Source of the DNA: Lytechinus pictus
Lineage: Eukaryota; Echinodermata; Echinoidea; Temnopleuroida; Toxopneustidae
DNA: 64,000 bases
Assembly (NCBI RefSeq): GCF_037042905.1
Contig: NC_087258.1
Coordinates: 6,178,501-6,242,500, forward strand
Reading direction: 5' to 3'
Each line of letters starts with the position of its first letter. Positions within the stretch are counted from its first letter, which is position 1. Made by a program: the position numbers and the translations under genes. The notes under the pieces were generated by a model. That model was given only the letters and a program-made list of their open reading frames with translations, did no database searches and had not been told where the DNA came from. Of this stretch, positions 25,472 to 37,400 are shown one piece after another.

Positions 25472-28400
25472 ATCTTGCTGAAACTGTTTGTTTGTTTCTA
25501 GGGTTTAATCAAGAGATCATTTCAAATGAAATAGAGGGCCTACACTAGCTCGTTGTTTAAGACTGTCACTCCAACAATAAGTTGTTTAAACTTTTTCTAA
25601 TCTTGTTTAAGACTTAACAAAACTTGCTTAAAACAACAATAGTGTTGTTAGAGTGACATGCTTAATCAACCTGCTTAAAATTTTAAACAGCGTTTTTACA
25701 AAGTATAAAACTAAGTCTGACGTATGTGGAATACAGACAAAAGGGAAATCGTGCATGTCTGACAAGGGGATATATGGGGGAAATGATTACTGGTCACATG
25801 AAAAGAGACGTGTGGGACTGAACTTTTGAACGTTGTCTCTAAAGTGTGATTCAGTCTGGTTCATGTAACCTTATACATGTATATTGCATGTGATGTATAC
25901 CACCACATTGCATCTAGCTCTATTTTCATGGTCAATAAATTCATAGCTAAATTTTGTTCGTAATTGTGATAAAAATTATATCTGTGGCAGTGAAAACTGA
26001 TTCTTGACACTAAAAAGAAGCAAACATTTTCTTCCTCTGGAACATTTTCAGAGCCGACAAAAGCGATTTGAGCTTTTTAAAAAGGGCACTGAAATCTGTA
26101 AATTTGAGCATACTAACATTAATATAAACTTTATTTGACACGTTTAGCAAGGCTGTACTTAGTTAAATGGGTGAATACAAAAATCACAGGCAGCGTTTGC
26201 AAGCACGTTGGAAAATAAAAATAGCTACACCAAATGCATATGGGAGGGGCAAGGCCATGACGAAAGCCATTCTTATCTCTGGAGAAATGATATGCAATAA
26301 ACTGTAGTATAAAAATAAAAGGCTCTATATTATTAATTACGCCTTGACATGTTAGTAACGAAGTCCCGTGTCTACAAACCGTTGCAACTCTCATAGCGAC
26401 GTGAGGGCTGCAATTGCTGGCAGGTAGAATAGGGGGCTTAGGGCATTTGACCCCCCCCCCCCCCAAAGAAAAAAAGTTCCTGGTCCAAGAAAAAGAAAAG
26501 GAAAGGAAAGTGAGTGAAATATGATATGATTTCACAATCTGTCACGTTTTCACAAAGGGTCAACATTTTCACTCCTTATCGACTTGGGTTTTAATACATT
26601 TTTTAAAGTAAATAAATGTTGCGCCATACACCATCGGAACAATATCATGCAGTACAGCTAGTAGGCAATTAGGAGTACACGATCTCCACTTTATTATGCT
26701 ATCTGCATATGAGCAAACGTGGCAGTGACTTTGCAAGTTTTTGATGTTTCATCATATTCAAACTCATTTGAAAAGATTTCTTCGTCACACCAACCGAATC
26801 CCAATTTCCGGCTTTATACGCCGATAAAGAAATGAAAATAAGGATGACGAGACAGGGGCAGGGGTGACCTCCCCTGTTTTTTTTTTAAGTATAGTGAGAA
26901 GGGGGAGGAAAAATGAAGGGGAAAATGTGGGAAAAGAAAATCAAAGAGAGAGCTCTAGGATGTGTAACTATAATTATTTAATTGAGAAAAGATGACGTCA
27001 TCTTTAGACTATCAAAATATACTAAGGTTGCCCTTGTGACGAGGCATAAACACATGCATATTATTTTGTTTCCCAAAATAAAGTCTCTTTACCCATTACA
27101 AAAATGGTGGAGCTATATACTGTCATTAGTAAGAATTTATGAATAAAGTCACGCAAAAGAGGATTGTTTTGTTTGTTTTATTTCCGTATATAAATAAAGT
27201 ACATACAAATACATATAACATGAGCTGATGAGGTCAAAGTTAAGATACAATAATAGAAGGTAAGGAGTAAAGTAAATTATACGGCTGGTAGTCCATATTC
27301 AGCTGCAATAATGCATTGCTGCTGGTCTTCCATGGAGCCAGTTTACTTGCAAAAAAGGCTATGATTACCATAATGTCAAGGACGTTGACCATCAGACATA
27401 AAAGTGAAATCATTAAAAACAAAGAAAAATCACATTACCTACATCACATAACCTACATCACAAAATCACATAACCTAGGATAAATAGTATACCTTTTTAA
27501 AATGTCATTCATAAATGGTTCATTAAATAATATAGACTAAATGGTATAAGACCAAGTGGATATTATACAAAATTGATGTTCCCTCACTGGAAATTAGACA
27601 AACCAGTGAATGAAATTAACGGCGATTAGACCAAATGGTTAGTAGACGAAATGGTTGTAGACGAAGTAAGATTAGACCATGTTGGGTTAGAACAAACGGA
27701 AATACACGTAGCTGGTGTCGACCAGTCGGCAGCATTGCGGTATGATAGTCGTACCCATGGTACCAGAAGCAATTATAACATGAAATGTAGGCCTTTAGGT
27801 TGTCGGTAGATAAGCGCATCTTCTTGCTGATCAATACAACCAACCTTCAGTGCCTCACGTTTATGAAATCCCCTCAGCAGCTCCTGGGGAAACCTAGGAA
27901 ACGTGGCCTGGAGGAAAATGGATGAAGAGACGAAGGCTTATTTTCCGAAAGCACATGAGTCCTTTCCTGGCAGCTGTGCAGATGAGGCCCTCTGCTTCTG
28001 GAAGATTGTCTTTGAACCCCCTGAGCAGCTCATTACTAGAGTGACACACCGATGACGCGTCTTCTTCAATATTATTCATGTAGCATATACGATAACTGAT
28101 ATCAAACATGGATTGAAACACTCTCGGATTTGGGTAAATTTGTAGATAGGTATCAGATAGGTGTAACAGCATATAAACAGTAATTCATTTGTGCATTAAT
28201 TAACATTCATGATTACTTCGATTCACTTTCGATGACTTCATTTTATAATTCAATTTTAAGACCAGAACTTAACTTTATTTTTAATAATACTATAATAATA
28301 ATAATACTATAATATAATACACAGTAATTCCTATGTACATTAAAGGACAAGTCCACCCCAACAAAAAGTTGATTTGAATAAAAAGAGTAAAATTCAACGA

Positions 28401-31400
28401 GCATAACACTGAAAATTTCATCAAAATCGGATGTAAAATAAGAAAGTTATGACATTTCAAAGTTTCGCTTAATTTCACAAAACAGTTGTATGCACATCCT
28501 GGTTGGTATGCAAATTAGGTGACTGATGACATCATCCACTCACTATTTCTTTTGTATTTTATTATATGAAATATGGAATTATTTAATTTTCTCCTCATTG
28601 TCAGGTGAAACAACGATAATTTCTCCCTGAACATGTGGAATCATCATTGTTGAATACTATATGGTTCGGTCAAGTTGGTCCTGACTGTCAAATCTATAAA
28701 AAATGAAATATTGTAAATTAAAACAATAAAAAACAAAAGAAATAGTGAGTGAGGGACATCATCGACTGTCTCATTTGCATGTCACTGAGTTGTGCATATC
28801 ACTGTTCTTTGAAAAATAAGCAAAACTTTGAAATGTCATAACTTTCTTATTTTACATCCGATTTTGATGAAATTTTCAGTGTTATACTAGTTTGATTTTT
28901 CTCTATTTATTTGAATCAACATTTTTCTGGGGTGGACTTGACCTTTAAAACAACATTCCCTGTTACTTTGGTTAACTGGCTATGAATTTCCTCCATTATT
29001 CAATTTTTATGACCAGTACTTAACTTCAATCTTCACAAAGTGTTTGAACACACGACTCCACTAGAACACATGTTGCAATGGCGAGACATACGTGGCGATG
29101 AAATCAGTGTGTCCTGTGAATTTGGTGAGGGATTAGCTCTCACTTTTTGTTAATTGGATTGTATTTCAAGAGGGTGTTGCCAAATAGTAATCCCATAGTG
29201 TTCACTGTTTGACTAAATTTATGAGGGAATAAGAAAAAATAATACTTTAAAATATTACAGCATATAGATAGTGATTCCTATGAGCATCAATCAATATTCC
29301 CTGCTATTTTGATTCACTGGCTATGAATTTCTTCCATAATTCCATTTCACGACCAGGTGAGTATTTCAGTTTCAGTTTCAGTTTAGTTTATTTCACTTCC
29401 ATTTTCTGATAATAAACATAACAAACATATATATACATATGTATAAATGTACAAAACAGAATAAGTGTCGTGTAGTAGGTTTCACGGTACACCATGTATT
29501 CTTTCTTGGGCATATGTTGGTCCTGAAAAGGACCACCCAATCTCGACGTTTCGACAAGTGTGTTCTTGTCGTCCTCAGGAGAATTCTCCTGAGGACGACA
29601 AGAACACACTTGTCGAAACGTCGAGATTGGGTGGTCCTTTTCAGGACCAACATATGCCCAAGAAAGAATACATGGTGTACCGTGAAACCTACTACACTAT
29701 TCTTCTTCGCCATGGAAACCTTCAGAAATTATAGAATAAGTGTCATAAGAATACTTCAATAATCAATTAACAAATTCGTAGGAAATAGATGAAATGTATA
29801 CAATTTTTGTTCAAGATACATTTTGATGATTAGACAAATTATAGATTACAGTTAGCATGTGAAAATGAAAATGAGGGACTTATCAAAAAGCGAAGCTTGT
29901 AATTGTAAGCCCCTTAGGATAAATTTGTAGTAATCTTAATCGTATGTAATTAAAAGTAAAGTAAGACAATCTAGACCATATATGAAGAACGGCAAAATAG
30001 GTTTGACTAACAAGGAAAGAAGGGGGGCAGTAACTACATAGGTTTATTTCATAAAGCAGTTCGTATGTTAAGAGTGACTTTAAGAACGACTGGTGATCCT
30101 TACTTGTGGTAAATGCTTTTTCATTGGCGACAGTTCAACGCGTAAGAAAGGTTCACCAGCCGTTCTTTAAGTCACTCTTAACATACGAGCAGCTTTATTA
30201 AACGGTCCCCAGTCCTTAACTTCAATCTTCACAAAGTGTTATAACGACTCTACTAGAACCCCTGCTACAATGGAGAGACATACAAGGAGATCGCACCATT
30301 GTGTTAGGTGGCTTTTGGTGTGAGCGAGGTTCCCTCTATTAGTTAATTTGATTGTTATTCATGAGTTTCTTTTTAAATGATAATCCTAAATTGTTCACTC
30401 TGCACTAAGTCCATTATTTAACTAATAGAAAATGAAAATATAAATTGTTACTGAAAATAAAACTTTAAATTTCCGTCATCTGCTATTATTGAGTGATTGT
30501 CAATGGTCCGTTTCAGTCAGGGCCGTGGAAACAAATTTCTAACAGGGGTGCTGTTTTAAATTTTGCAAGCAAAAGGATTTCGCTACAAATTTAAGCTAAT
30601 ATTTTATTACATTTCTGTTATTGAGCATACCTACAGATTTCCAGGGGTGCTACCTATGGTAAATTATACACGCAGCACCCCACCCCAGCTATATCTAGGG
30701 GGTGTTTTAGCACCCCCGCTTCCCAGGGCCATGGTTTTAGATGCATGCGTTGTTTAATTGAGGTAGATCTAGCCCCACCCTAACCCTTTCCCGATGGACA
30801 CAAATGTGGATTTTTTTTTTTGGGGGGGGGGATATTTCTAAAAATGTCTAATTAAAGTGTAATCCTCCCGCCTGGCTTCAAGGTGGAAGGTGTAAATGAA
30901 GTAATAACTCTTTTTTGGTCAGCTTTAACCCTACCCCTGTTAAATCTTGGATTCACCCCTGCGCTTGATTCTGTTTATTTCTGGAAAGATAGTTTCTATA
31001 ACGACAGTACCCCTTTTTTCAAAAATTATACATCATCATGATAATTATAAGGTAACTGTTATGCGTACTTTATTCTGAAACAGAGTCTCCATATTATCAG
31101 TAAGTTATTTGGTCAAACAGTTTCTTTTGAATCCCCATGGAGACACATTTTCTGAATTGAAACATTTTATTTACTTTTAAACGAGATGTATATTCTTGTA
31201 ATCAACGAAATACCAGATTTTACCTTTAAGATGACGCGCACATGGGTGGTTGTAGTTGAACAAATCCATCATGATTACAGGTGACATCTTGTCTTCTTCT
31301 TTTAACCCCTTTTACATCGAGGGTACGGTAATGTTAATCTAATTCCTATGATAAAACAGGTCTGCCTGTTTCTCTTTTATGCCAGTGAGGGGCGGCGTCG

Positions 31401-34400
31401 GAGTATTTTGACAAGAGGGGAGGTCGAATAGTGAATTTGTATCATTTTATAAATAAATAACTGAGGATACGATAGTAACCGTGGTTACATAGCAATTCAC
31501 CTCATCTTCGTTTTCATTTTTTTATTTTCTCCTTTTTTCTGATAATTGTACAATCATAGGGGTATAAGTTTCTCTTATGCCCCTCCCCTTTCCCTGGGGC
31601 GCCGCCCCCGATTCCAGGGTATCAGAAAGGAAAATAGCGGTTAAGGCGAGGCGAGGTATCTGTCTTCGCCATATCACACGTGTATAACAACCGTAAACTT
31701 GGCAGAAAGTCAATAGCGACGGTGACACAACTTTTTAAGAAAAGAAACTTAAGATGTCTTTTCTGTTAGTTTATAAAACCCCTCTCATCCAAATTCGATC
31801 AGGGGACTATTTTTATTTTTGTCAGTGATTTTCAAGGGCAGATGTTATAATCTACTGTAAATCCTAGCATCTGATTGGCTGAGAGCGAGGTGACACGACA
31901 TTTGCTTCTGTGACAATTGCTCCGGGCTTAATTTCGTCTAAGATGTAGGATTAGGGTTAGGGTTGCCCGGTTGCAATAGGGTTCTATGTAAGGTTCAGTA
32001 TTAGGTTTAGGGTAGGGTATAGCGTTAAACCTAGGGTTGAAGTTAGTCATTCGATTAGTGTGTAGAATTTAGAGCAGAGCAATAAAATTGTCGTCGGAGC
32101 AAAATAATGTCATGGAACCGAGAGCAAATTAGAATCAATGAGAGAATCAGTCAATCAGTAGGCCATGAATATATCATGATTAATGACTGAACAAACGGAA
32201 GGATTAAAAAAATGAGTTTTTGTGGTTACCGATAGTTTTTTTTTCATTGAATGAATGAATGTATGTATGTTATGTACACTTTGTTTATTTTAAGTTACGC
32301 TATTGAATATAAGCTGTGATTTTTTTTTCTGTGAAAGTTAATGAATACAAATTTGACTAAAAAATGAATGAATGAATGAATGAATAAATGAATGAATGAA
32401 TGAATGAATGAATGAATGAATGAATAGATAGATAGATAGATAAAATGAGATGATGGGCAAAGAAATAAGAGTCACTGCATGGTGTATCTTCAAGACTTTG
32501 ACCGTACATGGTGAATAAAATAAATTGATGAGACAAACCACAAAAGTCAAAAGTTTGAATCCTAGTCTCTGGGGTATTAACCAAAGAAAAATAGGAAATT
32601 GCTAGAGGAAAATAAGGTTTAGGGGTGTTGGGGAAGAGTTTAATAAATGTGCACTGACGTAGCATCGGTTGTTAATGTTAAGGGCGTTTAGCCAAGGGTT
32701 GCCGGTCTGCATGTGTTTATCTAAAAACCTACACTCTCATTTTGTATTTTTTCATTTCAACAGAGTGGTTACTTAAACAAAATTAAAAGGAATTTTAAAG
32801 ACATTCTGAAACAAACGAATTTTCGTGTATCCCGTCGAAGACGCGATGATTCAGTGTTAGCGAATTTCCAGTACAATATTTTTGTAATTTTGTGATAACA
32901 AGAATTAATTTTCATTTGCCAGCTTTAATTCAGAGTGTTGAATGTTTGTTAGCATAACCACTTAGCTGTGTTATATAGTATGTAGCATAATATGTACTTC
33001 TAATTGTTAATTTATTCGTTATCTTGCCATTAACAGGCGGTCAGATAGTACAATCTACATCCCAGTCAAGCTCAAAGCGTCGACTTAAATCCAGAAAAGT
33101 GACACCACAAGGGATTCAATTAGTCCTGGGTTGTTACAGATAAGCATTTCAGTTTTGAGCGGCAAGGATAATCAGTGATTATAATTAGGAGTACAGAAGG
33201 CTTATGCAGAGAGCTAATGAAGGGAGTTGAGTGATGTATGGGCAAGTTACGGGGAACGTTACCCAGTTAGGAGTGATGTACTACGTGTAGCCGAAAAAGA
33301 ATATAAACTTAAATCGGTTTTTTTTTATTGGATAATGTATGTAGTGTACAGCGTTTTGGGTTGTCAGGATTTCTAACAGTGATATAGCATAGACAAAGCT
33401 CAAAAGAATTATTAGAAGAAATAATAATAACGCTTTTGAAAAAAAAGTAAAATTGCACATTTTGGTGATTTACCGAAATGTGCAACTTTTCAAGAAATGA
33501 CTTTATAAAGTCTATAGATTTTTTTCGTGCTGAATTTAATTCATTAAAGCTAGAAAAGACGGGGGAAATCCAAACAAATTTCTTCTCGTTTACCAGTAAT
33601 TGTACTTTCTCTCGCTCTCTAATTTGATCTCTATTTCTCACATCCATTTAACTTACAATCACTTAAAATGTGGATGAAAAGTGTAAGCATTATTTTCACT
33701 CATGGGTGCCTCGGTATAATAATATCAACTATCACATACAATATCCAGTCAATATGATTATTCATTTCATTTAGTTGAGGGCATTAATGAAAATGGAGTG
33801 CAGTTGAACGTGTTGAAAGGAACAATTGGTACATAAAAAGAGTGCACCACAGATGTAAATGTAACAGACTGTTCGTGTCTGACTAATATCTGAGAAAACC
33901 CTGAGGAAATGATGATAGACAATATATATAAATGCGTTACTAATTGCTTGCGGTTGCTCCAAGATTTTGTAGCTAATTCCTTTCTATTTGTGGAAAAATA
34001 CATGATGATTTCTGAGATGTATGCGTTTTGAGAGGATGCATTGTGATTAATACCCCACTACACTATTTGCTCTGTCCCAAACACACAACCAGATACCTTC
34101 AAGTCTGTAACAATTCATTAGGTGTAGTGCTGATCTAGATTTAAATGTTCCCTTCCACAATTACGTTAAAAATTTTGTGCTGCAATACTGTTACAATATT
34201 GTATCACAAAAATACAATTTTAATGTACTGTAGTACAGTAGTACGAATTAATATTGGACAGAAAAAAAATGTTCTCATGCCTCCTTCCCTTCTACTACTA
34301 CTCATCATTCCTATTATTTAATTATTATCAATATTATCATTATTATCATTATCAATATTTGTAATATCATCATAAGTATTATCCTTGTTTTCATTATTTC

Positions 34401-37400
34401 AATCATTAATATTATTATCATCATTATTATCATTGCTATGAAATCATTATCATCATCGGTAAATATTTGTTCATTTACTGTATAGCTATACCCTCTCTGA
34501 ACGTTTATAGATTGGCCTCTCGATCTCCGCACTTCCTTTATTAATAAAACCGTTCACAGCATGACAATAAATAAATTATAGATGACTTATGAGTGGAAAT
34601 GTGCTCTTCCGTGTACCAGAAGCTAGAAGTCGAGAAAGGGAAGTAAAAAAGTGTTCTGCTTCTTATTTTTTTAAAGCCACGATGGAGATTTATCCTAAAT
34701 CCGCCCCGGCTCTGATGACGCCCCACACACGAACACCGACGCTCTCACGCACACACAGACACACACACACGCATTACTGTATGGTATATTATGAGCATGA
34801 CCTCCAGGGAAATTTAATTGCATAATTTGCCTTAGAGGGATACCACACTTTGAAAATAAAGTCATCTATATTAATAGAGGAAAATGAAATGAGCAAAATG
34901 CCGAGAAAAGTAATAATAATAATAATAATAATAACAATAGTGATATCTTATTGAGCGCGCACACCGTCCAGAGACGCTCATGGCACTAGCGCAGCAACAG
35001 TTCCTTTAGATACAAATATTTTATACACGTACATTACAAACAGCTACTTAGATATAAATAGAAATCTTAAATCACTACAAGTACCATCCTGCATCACCAT
35101 CTCTGAAATTCCATGAAGTTATTAAATATTGAATTCTAACAATATTTAAAAAAAAACTTTTTGCATGTTGTAATAATGATTATCTTACTGCATATATCAA
35201 ACCATTACTCAATCTTGTCTTTTTTAATAAAAAAATAAAAAGTAAGTGGGGAGATGAAATTATCTGCCCCCTCATTGCAGATTTTCATGAACGTGAGGAA
35301 GACATGCATAACTGTTTTACCAGAATAAACTTTGAACATTTAAAATGACATAATTTTGTTATTCCTTATCAAATTTCGCTGAAATTTTCAGTGTTTTCTT
35401 TGTACAATTTTACCCTTTTTTATATTATGTAATCTTCAACCTCGAGTACCCCTTTCAAATAATTTTGTGTGAACTTTCTACATCCATTTGTCATAGAGAG
35501 ATAACAAGGGACTCAGTCATGAATAAAACTTTTCAAGAATATTGAATCGCTAAATTCACATAGTTATGATAAGCGTATATACATCTACTGTTCATGTTGT
35601 TTGTTTCATCTAAAGCTAAACCGACTAAAGGTGAAAAGATGCATAATGTTTCTGTTTGAATGTAAAACAATGATTCATAATCATTTACAAATGATACTGA
35701 ATATTGGGCATTTTAGAACTATTTGATCTATGAAATAAGTGCATATTTAGAACTGTAATCAATCAAATTTAAAGAAAGGTAAACGTTCTGCTCATGGAGG
35801 TTTGATTTTTGATCATTTCCAGTCTATACTATATGCACTGTTGCTTTATGTATTACTGTGGATATGTTTGTATTTCTCTTATTTTTTTATAAATACTTAA
35901 TTATGTTTATTTAAAAAAAAACTCTATAGCGTGCAGGCCAATGCGAGATCGTCTAAACTAAATACAAACATTTAAGTTCGGTCACCATGCTCACATCGAA
36001 ACTAATCTATTTTGGAGCTATGACCAACCCACTCAACGAAGTCAAAGCGGTCATCTTCTTTTTTGCATGCAGTAGAAGTGCTTTCTTCTGCTACCGTCAC
36101 ACCAAGCAAATCCGACGCCAGACCGATCAAACCTTTTACGTTTTTTCCAATGACATATCATTGGTCGGTTTGGAATCGGTTTCGTTGGTGTGACTGGATC
36201 CATAACTTTGACATGATGAGAATGAGGGGAAAGGGGAAAGAGAGGGAGACCACTAGACGGATTAGAATGCGTCACTGCTAACCCCTCGTGACCGCTTAAA
36301 GTGTGGCGGTCTAAATATATCAACATTTTAGGGTAACTATTCCTTCACACAAGAGCTTACACACACACACACATACACACTTCTCAAGAAAAGTATACAA
36401 ACATGCAAATGTGACCATATCTGACTGTGATTTGTCTATCAGCCCCCACTTTCGGCTCAGCCCCACCCCCCCCCCCCCCCCACATACACACACTTTCAAA
36501 AGCTCCATTACGTTACCGTTCAACATGATTATAAACCTGCATGTTATAATATGAAGGTGTATCCTAAGAAATCGCCGGAAAAGGGCGGAACCTAACACGC
36601 CAGTAACTATTCATTACCACCTAACAGCTAACAAGGAGATCCCTTAATAATACAAAATTATACATGCATGGTCTAAATAAACATGATTAAAGACAACGAA
36701 AGCTATGTCGTTATTGAAGTAACCCATTATATCCTTTTGAGAATTATAATTACTATTACAATAAAATACGAAGAATTATTTATTCTAAAATGTCAACTTT
36801 GGGGACAACTCGCTTCGTTCACTTGATTTTTTATGCAAAACTTCAGGGCCGCCTATTTTGGATATTGGGCCACTGTTTTTAACCTCTTCGTGCCAAAGTC
36901 AATGTGCAAGAATTTATATTGGTAAACTTTAATCAAATGAAATATTGGCTAAAAATATTATTCCATCTGTATCTGCACACTTCCGATTTCCATTTCTCCC
37001 CGAACAAAAGATGGAGGGGAAAAGTGTAAATATCATCGTAGCAAGCATTTTGATATTCTAAGTGTCCCATGTTTGTTTTGTATTGGTCAATATAATATTG
37101 GTTCTAAGGAACAAAGGATCCATTTTAATGCATAATTATTTCAAACAATAATTATAGAAACTGTTAATGAAAAATTTTGTGAAATGTTTCTGCTCTCTTT
37201 GTAAATACATGGCTTGAAGTTGAAGCAGACTTTTTCTGTCGGCTTTCGAGACGAGTGGTTTAATGAGCCAGTAGTCACTCCAAAACGTTAGCACTTTCAA
37301 CGTAATAAAAAATTTATGCAGTTTATTGTTAATGCTATCTTTCTTATTTTTAAACAGATATTTCAACGATGTAAAGACATGGCTTGAAGCAGAGTTTTTC

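Larger units (their letters stand above)
28166..30450. repeat. Degenerate segmental tandem duplication, at least 3 units
   Basis: Near-repeated passages around 28166-28270, 28950-29040 plus 28310-28340, and 29260-29360 plus 30210-30250: AGTAATTCCTATG/AGTGATTCCTATG, TGGCTATGAATTTC, TTAACTTCAATCTTCACAAA. Later insertions (28340-28948, 29470-29732, 30046-30212) separate the pieces. Confidence 0.6.

Noticed and set aside
26131..26535. 134-codon minus-strand frame, the longest single frame in the window
   Set aside because: Low-complexity start, crosses a poly(C) run, no recognisable family and no splice signals.
29584..29640. Hammerhead ribozyme in the palindrome arm
   Set aside because: CTGAGGA and GAAAC are present around a stem, but the stem either consumes the invariant G12 or leaves an unpaired base at 10.1/11.1; kept only as a weak hint, not annotated.
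29393..29762. Four overlapping open frames of 73-107 codons on both strands, with near-identical peptides from opposite strands
   Set aside because: They are read from the two identical arms of the perfect palindrome; the symmetry, not coding constraint, produces them.
31945..32040. A chromosome-fusion telomere
   Set aside because: Only a few degenerate TTAGGG units; far too short and irregular to infer a fusion.
32338..32665. Open frames with repeated HSFIHSFI
   Set aside because: Translation of the (GAAT)n microsatellite.
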